Below are positions 1-10,791 of a stretch of 64,000 bases of DNA, one piece after another. Each line of letters starts with the position of its first letter. The stretch's first letter is position 1. The notes under the pieces are model-generated. The model searched no databases. It worked only from the letters and a program-made list of their open reading frames with translations, and was not told where the DNA came from. Origin of the DNA: Coptis chinensis (taxonomy: Eukaryota; Streptophyta; Magnoliopsida; Ranunculales; Ranunculaceae); assembly GCA_015680905.1 (NCBI GenBank), contig CM027378.1, positions 59,669,501-59,733,500 of the forward strand, read 5' to 3'. A program made the position numbers and the translations under genes.

Positions 1-619
1 GAACCCCCAGTGATGCATGATCCCAGTAACCAGCACTAGTATAGGGGCGGTGGACTTCTTGGGTTAGTTTGCAGAGTTGCTCCCAAATGAAGGAGACGAT
101 GCAAAAGCTGTTCTTCTGCTCTTGAAGAATCCATAGAATATGGAGCATCGCCTTACCGATATCAGAGGGCTTGACTGAGTCTACCAAGTTTTAGGCTGTC
201 CATTGAGATACGGACAACTGATTCTTCTGTAGCGAACTCTGAAACGTACAGTGTGACTTGGGGTTTTTCACCCCCTCGAGAAGAGTCTCGGCCATCATCA
301 CATCGATGGTCTTGTGGTCTGGGGACTATTCCTCCTGTGTATAGACCTTGAGAGGAATCTCCAAAACCTCACTCACCACTTCCTTAGTGAGCTCAAGCGT
401 GCATCTATCCTTGACAACCATGTTGTGGTCATCCTCCTCTCTATGCATGTGATTATAAAACGAAAGAGTAAGAGAGGGAGAATAACTCACACCTTCCAAC
501 AAAACTAAGGGTTCCCATCCTCTTCTTCTAATCTCAACCTTGAAGTGCACTTCAAATATATCATAATTGAATAGGTTTTGAAAATTTTGCTTCGGCATAA
601 TTTTTAGAACTCGCACCAT
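1..619 (-). pseudogene. Partial plant-transposon-type ORF of an LTR element, runs off left edge
   Basis: Read leftwards from 619, one frame stays open to 326 and continues in the same frame to base 1 with only two stops (near 324 and 194). The upstream part reads like the 'putative plant transposon protein' domain found in many plant gypsy-type elements: a hydrophobic start, an RRGWEP motif, a segment leading to SFYNHM, and a terminal LEIPLKVY. The true function of this domain is unknown. It lies downstream of the gag at 4457-3000 on the same strand, so I infer it is a 3' ORF of the same element. No pol is visible between the two. The missing C-terminal part is outside the window. The start at 619 is arbitrary. 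Confidence 0.55.
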
Positions 620-882
620 TTAGAGTAGGGATTGATGAAATTGGGTTTTCTGATTGGAATGGGGGTTAAAAATTGAGGTGGTGGTGTGTATGGGTGAGCG
701 GGTAGTCGCGTGCTTATGAAAGGCGGACGCGCTTACAATTAGGTGCGGTTTGGATTTAGGAATTTAGGGAAGATGGAGACGGTCGGGCGGTCACGTGCTT
801 TATAAGGGTTTGATGGCATGTGCCTTACACGTGCCTCTTTAAGTGTTTTGAAATTTTGGCCCAAGCCCAAATGAAATCAGCT
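620..882. other. Non-coding interior of the minus-strand LTR element
   Basis: No ORF and no recognised motif. It is interior DNA between the LINE insertion and the plant-transposon-type ORF. Confidence 0.4.
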
Positions 883-900
883 AATTCCGATCATATCATT
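883..900. repeat. Target-site duplication of LINE insertion, left copy
   Basis: AATTCCGATCATATCATT is repeated exactly at 1365-1382. The last two T bases could belong to the poly-T tail, so the duplication is 16-18 bp, typical of target-primed reverse transcription. Confidence 0.9.
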
Positions 901-1364
901 TTTTTTTTTTGAACGGCAAGCAGGGTTTTTGAGAGGTCCCTTACCCCTATTTTATTCATAATAAAATCATAGCTCAGTTACATTCTTACATATTCTTTGC
1001 CCGTGGCATCATCATATATAATCTTTTTTACATCCTCTGAAAAAGAACTAAGATTATATTCTATATAACTAACAGTAGGTAAGGTAGATGCTAGTATATT
1101 TGCTAGTTTATTTGTTTCTCTAAATACATGCATAATTGAAAATTCTTCTAGCCGTTCTATCATGTCATGTATCTCTTTCATCATGTGATGTGCCCTCCAT
1201 GGGTATTGCGCTTTATCCTTCATGTACGCTGTTACACAAGTCGAGTCTGTTTGCGCCCTCATTCTTTGATATCCTTTTTGCAATCCAAGTCTCAGCCCTT
1301 GTTCAAGCCCTTGCAATTCAATCAAGTCTATTGAATCATAGTCTGCTTTGCCATGTGCTGCTGC
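901..1364 (-). mobile_element. 5'-truncated LINE with RNase H tail
   Basis: A 464-bp insertion in minus orientation. It has a poly-T run at its low-coordinate end (poly-A tail on the minus strand) and perfect 18-bp direct repeats on both sides. Its coding part, 1364-978, is the C-terminal RNase H-like domain seen in plant LINE and reverse-transcriptase-related proteins. Visible features are a GLEQGLRLGL helix, the QTDSTCV strand with its catalytic-type Asp, a WRAHHMMKEI segment and a final FRETNKLANILAS. The first residues of the longest ORF come from the target duplication, not the LINE. Everything 5' of the RNase H domain is missing, so the insertion was dead on arrival, like most LINE copies. 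Confidence 0.88.
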
Positions 1365-1382
1365 AATTCCGATCATATCATT
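1365..1382. repeat. Target-site duplication of LINE insertion, right copy
   Basis: Exact copy of 883-900. It marks the 5' junction of the truncated LINE. Confidence 0.9.
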
Positions 1383-2999
1383 AGTGCCTTGCCAACTTCA
1401 AAAGCCGATCCGCGCTTCGTTACTCGTCCGATCTTGACCCGTGAGGTACTAAAACGATCAGCATCAAAAATGTCATGCAACAATGTATGGTACACTCACA
1501 TCCAATGGTGAATAAAAAATAAAGGAAAGAAAAAAACGAAAAAGAGTTGTAGGGAAAAATATACACAAACGAAAGAAGGAAAATTTTAATTAATTTTTTT
1601 TTGGGTTTTTGAATATGAACTGAAAGTTTAAAAAGGTGGGTCGTTTTAAGTCAGATTCCCAAGATTTTGAAGTTTTTGAAAACTTTAGTCAATCCCAACC
1701 TGATGGTTGGATTACTCTCTTCAACTGTGCTCGATAAGCAGGTGGCTAACACAAGAAATTCTTGAAAATTGAATTTTCACTATGAGGTTGAAGACCAGGG
1801 CAAGTTGGTTTTGACAGTTCGAGCACCAGCCTTCTCTCATAGCGCATCTCTTATGTGTGTATGAACTTTTACCCAACCTAGGAATGTTTTTTGGTATATA
1901 TGTCCATATCTTCAGCTACAGTTCTTTAGGAAGTGCTCGCACATAATTATTGAAACTTATCCATCTAGTCTTGCTAGGTGGAGGGTTTTTGTTCCTAACG
2001 GAAGACATTTTTGACAATTTTTGAAAGTTTTGAGAAAGAGAGAGGTTGGGAATGGAAAAGATTTTGAGAAGAAAAGTAAAATTTTTGAAAATTTTGTACA
2101 AGTTTGAGTCTTTTAACGTCAGATTCTGGAGACAAATAGAGAGGTGGAGTCAAAAAATAGAATTACACATAGAATAGTATCACTTTGGGTTACTCTATTT
2201 GTTTAATTCTCATTTGGAGACGCCTCGTTTTTTTTTTCAAGCAAAAGATATCTCTAACCATATAGAGGTTTTTACAAGAAGATAAAATTATACGTGAATC
2301 CGGTATCATTTTGGTTATTTTGGGGCGTATGATTTTCATTTTTATATCCTCTAGTTTTGAAAACTAAGGTGAGATGTTTTAAGGAACCCATACTTCAAAA
2401 GTTGTGATTCTAAACGCTAATTTTCTTTGTAGAAAACAAACCATACAGATATTCTTAGGCAACTTTCGTGTCGGCTCTGGGGCGAACCCAATCTAGACAA
2501 ACAGAGCTTCAGCTACGCGAGTTGGGGGATTTACTGTGCAAGACATAGAATGTCCTAACCCAGCGAATAGATCAGTGCTATAGGCGACCCTTAGTAAGCA
2601 AAAATTGGTCTCAAACCGCCCCTAGATTGCATTGTTCTAGGGGTTGGTCTGTGTAAAATTCATTGCCCGTTTTTCTTTTAAAAAATCACATGACTATTGA
2701 TGTATCAAGAATTTTGCATTAAAGAACAGAGAAAACAACTCTTTTTTAAAAAGAAGTGTAAAATAAAGAAAGGAAAAATTGTATACTTACTCCACAAGTT
2801 CACACTTACTCAAACAACGAGTAAAAAGTGTTTTACAAAAAATATGTGAGATACGTAGACTAAGGCATTGAAACTTACAACCACACACTCCAAGGGGATT
2901 GGTCCGGTTACCTTATTGATGTATTCCTTTTGAAGCAAAAGGTGGAATGGAATGGAGAAGGAATACATCGTGGAAAAGATGTAGATGGAATGATTATGA
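1383..2999. other. Non-coding interior of the minus-strand LTR element
   Basis: About 1.6 kb without a credible ORF; the short minus ORF at 1916-2101 is low-complexity Phe/Ser/Lys. In a complete gypsy element protease, reverse transcriptase and integrase would follow gag here, but none is detectable. I infer a non-autonomous element or a large internal deletion. Confidence 0.45.
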
Positions 3000-4457
3000 A
3001 AGAGTTTTTAGTGCTCCAGCTTTGTTCACATCACTTGTTGCTTCAAAGACTGTGTTTGTTGGTTTAGGATTTGGAATAGCTTAATATGGGAACACACCTT
3101 TTTGGGTTTTGTCTAAGGCTAACATGTTTAGATATTGTTGCATGGATGCTATGATTTGGGTTTGTTGTTGTATGACAGATAGCATTATCTCGGTGGGCTT
3201 ATCTGTTTGGAAACTAGTTGATGGTGTAATGGGAACTAGGTCTCTTTGGTTGTTGATAGGTGGGTTTTGGTAGTTCTGGTTAAAATGGGATGGAACCAAT
3301 GCTCTGTTATAGGTACCTTGTCCTTGTCTGAATGCATTTGGTGGCTTATTGAAGCCTAGAGGTAGATAGGTTTGTGGATTATTGGTCCATGCGAAGTTTA
3401 GATGTTGTCTCCGTGGTGCATTTGGTACATTGAAAGAACACACTTCTTCTGGTTGAAGTGATGATAGGTTTGTGAATCAATGGACAAGCGGCATCTATAT
3501 GATTTAAGCTTAAATAGAAATTACATGGTGAGGTATTTATATATATGACAAGATGAGGAGTTTGGTCTTTTGGTTTCGTTGTGAGGGCATCTATTTTTCT
3601 TATGAGGGTTTCGATTAAGGTTTTGATCTCTGGATCAGATTTCACCTCAAAAATACCACTAGCCATAGATGTATTGGGTTGAGATGTTCTGGAATTGTTT
3701 ATGTTGCCCCAATGGGAACTCTTTTCGGCTTGGTTTTCAAGAAAGGTTAAGGCTTCGATTGCACCTCTATCCAAAAAATTACCATTACTCATGATGTCGA
3801 GGGTTACTTTGTGTTCTTGGAGAAGACCTTTGAAGAAACATTGGACAAGAGTGGATTTTTCTAGTTTATGGTGAGGACATGAATGGAGTAGATCAGAGAA
3901 TCTATCCCATGTTTTGGAAAATGTCTCACTCGGACTCTATTTGAAGAACTGTATCTTATTTCTTATCTCTTATGTTTTCTTCGACGGAAAGTACTTCTTC
4001 ATGAAGGAGAACACAACCCTTTCCCATGTATCCAAAGAATCGGGCTCTGAGAAAGAAGTCATGCGTGACTCTTACCAGCTAGAGTGAAAGAAAACACTCA
4101 TAGCTTCACTTGATTGTCAGTGATGCCCGAATAATGGAAAGTATTACATACTTCATGTATCCTACGTAGATGTTCGTACGGTAACTCATGTTCAAACCTG
4201 TGGAATATAAGTAGAAGATTGAACACATTCGGTGGAATACGAAAGTCGCTCGTGAGCGGTGTGAATCGTATGCAAGATGGAGGCCCATCTTGCAACGGTG
4301 TGTAGAAGTTGGAGGGAGGCTCTTCCACTTGCACTACCTCGTCGGCCATCTTAATAGGTGGAGGGCCAGAAATCAAAGATTGTCTAGGTCGATGTGCTCT
4401 CTTACTTGAGTAAGTTTTATTTTTACTAATACTTGAAGTGCCTGAACGTAGTATCAT
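3000..4457 (-). pseudogene. gag: gag of Athila-like gypsy element, broken
   Basis: Three overlapping minus-strand pieces make one gag. 4457-4098 begins with an ILRSGT start, then a basic stretch, then the FRIPPNVFNLL, YEHLRRIHEVC and ITDNQVKL motifs of plant gypsy Gag. 3792-3379 carries MSNGNFLDRGAIEALTFLENQAE and a linker. 3443-3081 is the Asn/Gln/Pro-rich C-terminal part, ending in a short helix and a KGVFP segment. After a TAA at 3081-3083 the frame continues with a PNPK motif to about 3000, so that stop replaced a sense codon. The pieces lie in different frames, so at least two indels are present. No zinc knuckle is evident. A diverged copy of the middle part lies at 6733-7290. Confidence 0.75.
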
Positions 4458-5159
4458 GCACTTTTAACAAGAAAACAAAACTATCCTAACATGCGCAAAT
4501 GATGCAAGGTATGCTCAAACAATCGAAATTCATTTTTGCAAGTATAGAGTTTTGAAAACTTTGTTTGGTCTATAATTTTACTATACCCTGTTCAAAGGAA
4601 TAATTGGGCACGAGACTAGGATGGCTCTACTACACGGCTCAAAAGAGTAGGCAATCACTTCACCAAGTGGTGTGCTACCAAGAATCTCACTCACGATGAA
4701 TCTGGGAGAGGGGAGTGAGGAAGGTAGTTGGTCCACCGGAATCTGGTAACTGATTACTCTAAATCTTCATGGCTATATTTTTTGTCCCTTTCTGAAGGAT
4801 CGTGACTACTTGGGCTCTAGTTGATTGATTTTAATTCATTTGTTTGGTCTAGGGCTTCAAAAATCAAGCATTGTCCAATTTATCTACGTTAGGGAATGAC
4901 TTCCCAATAGTTGTTATGTGGCTCGAGTTCAGCCTTATACGTGAATGTAAATTGCAGTGCATAAATTAAATTTAAAACAATCATGTAAACATGTTTGAAC
5001 ACACAAGGTATCCTCTTACATGGGCTTTGAGGAGGTTTAGAATTTACCTCTCAAGTCGTGCTTACACATTGCCTGAGGAGAAGGCGACGTTAGTTGGCGC
5101 GTGATCTGAGAATCAGGCCCAACCGTTCGAGCTTTTCTCTATTTTATATACAAATAAGG
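4458..5159 (-). other. 5' untranslated leader of minus-strand LTR element
   Basis: Lies between the gag start and the primer-binding site. No ORF of note. Confidence 0.45.
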
Positions 5160-5177
5160 TCTGCTAAAAAAGCGCCA
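5160..5177 (-). promoter_or_regulatory. Candidate primer-binding site
   Basis: On the minus strand TGGCGC follows three bases after the proposed LTR end (CCCACA). TGGCGC is the common start of plant gypsy primer-binding sites. The rest of the site matches poorly, so it is decayed or not the true site. Confidence 0.4.
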
Positions 5178-5180
5178 AAT

Positions 5181-6732
5181 TGTGGGCTTTTAATAATTAA
5201 ACAACTTTGCCTTCAAGGACCCAAAACTTAAAAGTAATAAACTAATACTAATATTAATCTAATATATTAACTAGTTTAGATGGATTACCTAGATTAACTA
5301 GAGCTAAACCTAGTTAGAGTGTTGATTACCAAGTTGATTCATAGTGTGTGAGCTTATGATTCATGACTCGCCTAGCACACTTGAACTTCCCAAGGCAATG
5401 AAAACTCTAATCTCTTTGTAAGTTTAGAACTTCAACCAAGTGTTCACTTATGTTCATCCACATAATCAATCAAAAACTCATTTTTTTTCTTTGTTTTTCG
5501 TTTTTCTCTTTTTTTCTTTTTTTTTTTTATCTGTATCTATTACAAACAAGTTCCACTTATTTATGTTATTCTATTACAAAATCTAGAGCTTTAGTTACAA
5601 TCATGAATCAAAATCGATCAAACTATGAAAAAATAGGACGCTGGTGTGCTGAGGTGGTTGGGCGATCGCACACAATAGGTGGTACGGATGCACGTGCGGT
5701 CACCCATCTGGTTTCGACCAAGTTCAGTCGCCTTCCGTTAGCAGCTTCAGCCCCTTTACATATGTTCAATCTTGAACCTAGATTTGCAAGAAAGTAAGTC
5801 AGTACTGAAAAATAACGAAATAAATTAACGAAAATTAAAAAACAAGAAGTGAAAAGGTGAGAGTGATATTTCCCTCCTTGGATGCTCAACCAAGCATCCT
5901 TGCTCCTTCAATCCATGACGGTGGTGCCATTTGGTGTTAGTATTGTGGTTAGTATCTCAAAGTTGTTGATGTGGTTCCCCATAAATTGTTTATAGCTTGG
6001 ATGAATGGGAGTTAAGAAGATGGAAAGGTAGTTTTCTTAGCTTAAGACTTGTATTGGTTGATCTATTTGTATTGAATACTTGAAAAACTTGTTGAATGAA
6101 AGATTGAAAGCACAAACATTGAAGAAATGAAATGATTGATTGAAAGAAAGAACAACAAATAAGAAATGATTGCTTGATTGAATAACAAAAGTAAATAACA
6201 AAATTGAAAATTAAGAACAAACGACACTAGAATAAGTCTAGGTGCATTCTCTCTCCCTAGCTTTTAGTTCTAATACCCCTACTTTATACAAATGACTGAT
6301 TTGCCCTCTTCCATTGCATTTGAGACACCTCACCATGTTTACTTTATGCTTTTCCTTTCTGATTTTTCCTTTTGTTTTTTGATAACTTCTTGATCAAGCT
6401 AGGTATAGAGAAAGCCTTCTTCTGTTTCAAGGACATCTATCTCTGATCTTCTGAAAGAAGGACTTGACTTTCAGCCCTCTAGTGTGGAGTCCTTGACCTT
6501 TGACTTTGACTTTGACTTTTTCAACACTTTTTCATAGCAGCTTCGGGTCCTCATAATAAGCATAAATAAGGCTCCTTTGGGTGCTAAGATGCAGCTTTGA
6601 TGATAAGTGGTCTGAATTGCTCTATAACCTGAAAAATGCAATAAAAGCTATGAGTTGTCTTTTCATTATGCGTAAGAAGGGTTGTAATGTAGTAATGTAA
6701 GGGTAATAAAATGCACATTTGGGAGCTGATCA
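5181..6732 (-). repeat. 5' LTR of minus-strand gypsy-type element
   Basis: On the minus strand it starts TGATCAGCTCCC at 6732 and ends in CCCACA at 5181, giving TG...CA ends and 1552 bp. The primer-site-like TGGCGC follows, and gag is further downstream on the same strand. The start sits abruptly against a gag fragment of a related element (6733-7290), consistent with insertion into a relative. The partner 3' LTR should lie left of base 1. Small ORFs inside (for example 5623-5889) look spurious. Confidence 0.55.
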
Positions 6733-7290
6733 CTGGGCTGTTTTGGAATTATTTATGTCGCCCCAATGGGTACACTTTTTAGCTTAGTTTTCAAGAAAGA
6801 TTAAAGCTTCGGTTGCACCACCATACCTCTATCCAAAAAATTACCATTACTCATGATGCCAAGGGTTACTTTGTATTCTTTGAGAAAACCTTTGAAGAAA
6901 CATTGGACAAGAGTAGATTTTTCTAGTTTATGGTGAGGACATGAATGGAGTAGGTCAGAGAATATATCCCATGCTTTGGAAAATGTCTCACTCGGACTCT
7001 GTCTGAAGAACTGTATCTTGCTTCTTATCTCATCTGTTTTCTTCGGCGGAAAATACTTCTTAATGAAGGAGAACATAACCTTTTCCTATGTATCGAAAGA
7101 ATCAGGCTTCTGAGAAAGAAGCCAAGCATGACTCTTACCAGCTAGAGTGAAAGGAAACACTCGTAGCTTCACTTGATTGTCGGTGACGCCTGGATGGTGG
7201 AAAGTATTGCCTACTTCATGTAGTAGGCACAGATGTTCATACGATAACTCGTGTTCAAACTCGTGGAAAATTGAACACATTCAAGTTTGT
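6733..7290 (-). pseudogene. Second gag fragment, related to 3690-4210
   Basis: Closely parallels 3690-4210 base by base with many substitutions and small indels. It encodes the YEHL...HEVGNTFHHPGVTDNQVKL portion (7280-7086) and the KKYFPPKKTDEI...FFKGFLKEY portion (7076-6801) of Gag in different frames. It is cut off on the left by the LTR boundary at 6732 and on the right by repetitive DNA at about 7290. It is a remnant of an older related element. Confidence 0.75.
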
Positions 7291-7440
7291 TCTTCAAGTT
7301 TCAATCCAAGTTGTTCTTCAGTAAAAGTTTCCATTCAAGTTGTTATTTAAGTTTCAATCTAAGTTTTCACTCATCAATACAAGTTTTTCCATTTAAGTTT
7401 TAGTCAAGTTTCAATACAAGTTTTCATTCTTTCAAAAACA
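7280..7440. repeat. Degenerate AAGTTTCAAT-type short repeats
   Basis: Variants of 'caagtttcaat' and 'caagttgttcttcaag' recur about eight times in 160 bp with no fixed period. Confidence 0.5.
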
Positions 7441-8013
7441 AGTCATGAACTTTAAGGATACTACCTTCTCACCTTCATAAACTCTCATCAATCTATCTCT
7501 AAAAATTTATGGTGAACCTCAACTAATCCCTCAACACTATACTACTACTTCACCCCACTACAATGCAGTATAATAGTATCAAAAGCCCCGGTCTTCCTCC
7601 TTCCACCAACCCACATCATGAATAATCATACACAACTTTAGTAGAAAAAAAAATGGTCCTACATTAATGTGCATGGGATGTCCGACTAATTGTCTTCCAC
7701 TTTCTCCCATCTTCAAGTGGGAAAGTATGTAGGAGAAATCAACAAACAAACAACAATTGAATTAATGGAAGCAAAAGAAACTTGAATAGTCCTCGATAAG
7801 TTTTTCTTCTCCTTCCTTCTACTTCAGTTTTCATTATTATTACCCCATATCTCATCATTTGACCTTCTGAAGAATAACAATTTGGTACCCCATGCCAATT
7901 CAAATTAAGTTCAAACTTTGTTGTGTAATAATACTATATGCAAATTACAACTTCATTATGCAAAGGACATTTTGTTTTGGAGGATGAAAATTTATGTGTC
8001 TATTTCAGATGAA
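7441..8013. repeat. Duplicated SCO2 upstream block (about 7530-7770) in gene-free DNA
   Basis: About 200 bp from 7574 parallels 40846-41035, and in part 37848-37900. Shared landmarks are 'ggtcttcctccttccaccaa', 'attaatgtgcatggg' and 'gtccgactaa'. The rest to 8013 shows no gene. I infer an old duplication of SCO2 flanking DNA, now separated from the gene by the Tat-like insertion. Confidence 0.6.
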
Positions 8014-8018
8014 AAATT
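8014..8018. repeat. Target-site duplication AAATT, left
   Basis: Matches AAATT at 37255-37259, immediately outside the two LTRs. Confidence 0.85.
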
Positions 8019-8414
8019 TGTCGTGGGCAAATATCATCAACCCAATATTCTAGCCCGAATATCGTAACTAACTTGAAATATTGACATAACTGTCGATATC
8101 TTGCGCATAAGTTTATGATTACAGGAACAAGCGGGGAAAGGAAAGAGAAGAAGGAGAATGGACACGTGTCAAGATAGGATTGTGCACTACTATAGCTGGA
8201 AGACTATATAAAGCGATGATCAAGAGAAAGAAAGACATTGGATTCATTATAGAAATACTTGTAAAACCAGAGCGAAACAGTGAGAGAGAGCGACTTTGTA
8301 ACCACCATTAATGATGAATACTAAAGCTTGAGTTTTATTTCTTTCCTATTATCAATTCAATCCAAACTTATTCAATTCATACCTGATCTTAGAAGAAGAT
8401 ACTTGATCACTACA
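8019..8414 (+). repeat. 5' LTR of Tat-like element
   Basis: Starts TGTCGTGGGC and ends GATCACTACA; pairs with 36872-37254. A primer-binding site follows after one base. Confidence 0.92.
8205..8212 (+). promoter_or_regulatory. TATA box of the 5' LTR
   Basis: TATATAAA lies about 210 bp from the 3' end of the LTR, a normal place for a U3 promoter. The equivalent site in the 3' LTR (near 37062) has lost these bases. Confidence 0.6.
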
Positions 8415-8415
8415 T

Positions 8416-8432
8416 TGGCGCCGTCCGTGATT
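8416..8432 (+). promoter_or_regulatory. Primer-binding site
   Basis: TGGCGCCGTCCGTG starts two bases after the LTR. This is the usual form in plant Tat/Athila-type gypsy elements. Confidence 0.85.
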
Positions 8433-8589
8433 CAAAGACAAGAAAAGATCTTTCTTTTCTTCTTTCTTCGAAGATCGAATCTAAGGGTAAAAGTTTTGAG
8501 ATACATAATAATTGGGTGTGTTCAAGAAGATTCTGTTAGATCAGTGAAGTTGTGTAAGGAAATATTCATTTTCTTGTCAAGATGCCTCC

Positions 8590-10142
8590 AAAAGCATGCT
8601 ACAGCAAGTAAAACAATGATGGTTAATGAAGGGAGTACTTCTCAAGCAGCATCCAAGAAAGAGGAAATAATAACAAGGCGATCGGTAAGTAGATTGATGG
8701 AAGAAGTAGATGAGATACATGAAGAAGAGGTATCTTTAAAAACCTTGTTGAGAAGGTTGGAAGATTTGGAAAAGCATAACAAAGTTTAATGGCTGAAAAC
8801 AAAGCTGTGAGAGAAAAGAATGAGAAGCGTGCAGTAGATGCTATGTACGAGAAAGATGGCGAGGAGTCGAGTTCAGGCACTCCAGTGGTGAGGAAGAGTC
8901 ATATTGAGGAAGTAAGAAAAAACCACCTTGAAAAGGTGCAATCAGTAGCGAAATCGACACCGAAAGTGGTGCAAGAGGAAGAGATAAAAGCACCAATTAC
9001 AAAGGAAATGGTGCAGGAGATGATGCAGAGGCAATTTGGGGACAAGCTCCTAGAAAAGGTATCAGCCTCGATTCATAAATTGGCAGATGATGTAAGTAGA
9101 AACCCGTTGAAAAAGAAAGTAGAGAAGGTGCCATTACCTCCAAAATTCAAGAATCCAAAGTTCACCCATTATGATGGGACCACTGACCCCATGGACCATC
9201 TCTTTAACTATCAACACCAGTTCTCAATATATCATGGAACGGAGTATTGATTCAGTACTATATCGATCATTTTCTTCGAGCCTTAAAGGCAAATCATTGA
9301 AGTGGTTCTGTACAATACCTTAAGGGACCATTCCATGTTTTCGTGAAATCGAAGAAAGATTCCTCACCAATTATGGTCATCAGAGGGTGAAGCCAAAACA
9401 GGTGTCGATTCTATTCCAGCTGAAACAAGGGAAGAAGGAGTCGTTGAAGGATTTCTTGGCGAGATTTAAGGCCGAAACTCAATCGGTCAAAAGGCTTGAC
9501 GAGGTTGAAATAACAGCCGCCATGGCTTTCCAAACAGGTGTGATACCTAGATCATATATGCACAAATATCTCTTGTGAAAAGAAGTTAAAAGTCTACAAG
9601 AGTTGTATGACAAAGCTGACAGAGATATTAGAGTGTAAGAAGGTATAAATGCAACCACTGTGCAAACTGTATTGCAAGTGTCAGAGATAGGAAAGAGTGA
9701 CAAAGATAATGGAGATCGACACGAGAGTCAAGATCCCTCAAGGTCAGATAACAAAAGACCTCAGGAGCATTATACAAATTGGGATAATCAACCATAACAA
9801 AGAAGGAAATATGAGAGGACACTGAAAGAAGAGCTAGATCCTAGTAATTTTATCGCCATCAATACCACACCGGAAGATATATTAAGGAGGATTGCAAAAG
9901 AAGATTTCGTGACCTGGCCAAAATACACTCTCAGGGAGATGAAGGGCAAGCCTTACTGTCAATTCCACAAGATTGAGAACCATGAGAGAAACAAATGCTT
10001 GCAGTTATTAAAAAAAATTGATAGACTAATAAAGGATGGGAAGTTGCGAGAATTCAAGGCTGATGTCAGACTCGTAGAAACAACAACAATACATGATAAA
10101 CTACAAAGGGGAAATACCATAGAAGAAAATCATGAGAGATAA
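8590..10142 (+). pseudogene. gag: gag of Tat-like element
   Basis: Coding signal runs through ORFs 8789-9250, 9387-9578 and 9909-10142 and the stop-interrupted stretches between them. The N-terminal part is Lys/Glu-rich coiled-coil-like. A PLPPKFKNPKFTHYDGTTDP motif near 9130 marks the start of the retrotransposon Gag domain, followed by LRALKGKSLKWF and a KESLKDFLARF helix. A zinc-knuckle variant, C-x2-H-x4-H-x4-C (YCQFHKIENHERNKC), lies at about 9955-10000. Stops at 8787-8789, 9248-9250, about 9322 and about 9576 break it. The product would coat element RNA. Confidence 0.8.
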
Positions 10143-10758
10143 AATAAGAAAGATTTCAACGGTAAAAGAAATGCTCGAGGTCAATGTCGAGCTTGTTCCA
10201 GTAAGTCAGAGTCTGGTATCGGCTAGCATCCCAGGAGCAATTATGCTCGTACCAGATGACCTGTCTAAGGTGATGTTACCGCATGATAATGCATTATTAA
10301 TCACTTTGCGTATCTCTAGATATGATGTGCAAAAGATACTCGTGGATTGTGGTAGTTTTGTGAATATTTTATTTTGGAAAGCATTCACAGGTATTGGTCT
10401 CGATGAGACTCATCTAAAGCCACCACAATTCAATTTGTTCAGGTTTAATGGAAGCTCTACCAAGCCCGTTGGGAAAATAAAATTGCCAATTCAGGCGGGA
10501 CCTCAGACAATGATGATGAAGTTTGTGGTCATAAAGCATCAATCCCATCACAATGTAATACTTGGTAGAAAGTGGAAGCACGATATGCGTGCTGTTCCAA
10601 GTACATTCTACCAGGTAATCAGATTTCCCACAGTGTATGGCTTGCACCAAATTAGGGGGGATCAGTCGGAGTCAAAAAAGTGTAATTTCGTCACTGTAAA
10701 AGGGATGATGAAGGGAAAAAGTCAAGACACTGGGGGCGCCTTGGAAAGCTCTAACTAG
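10132..10758 (+). pseudogene. Retropepsin-like protease region of Tat-like element
   Basis: Frame open for 208 codons. The aspartic-protease signature reads VDCGSFVNIL (around 10340), followed by a glycine-rich flap-like stretch and an HNVILGRKWKHD motif, typical of plant gypsy proteases in which VILGR closes the fold. The usual Ser or Thr after Gly is kept. It joins gag upstream with a small overlap and the RT region downstream. The open frame is locally intact, but the surrounding polyprotein is broken. Confidence 0.75.
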
Positions 10759-10791
10759 CAGTTATAGCAAGCTTTACCTACCAACACCGAT

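Noticed and set aside
5450..6220. ORFs inside the minus-strand LTR
   Set aside because: No domain, low complexity, and located within LTR sequence.
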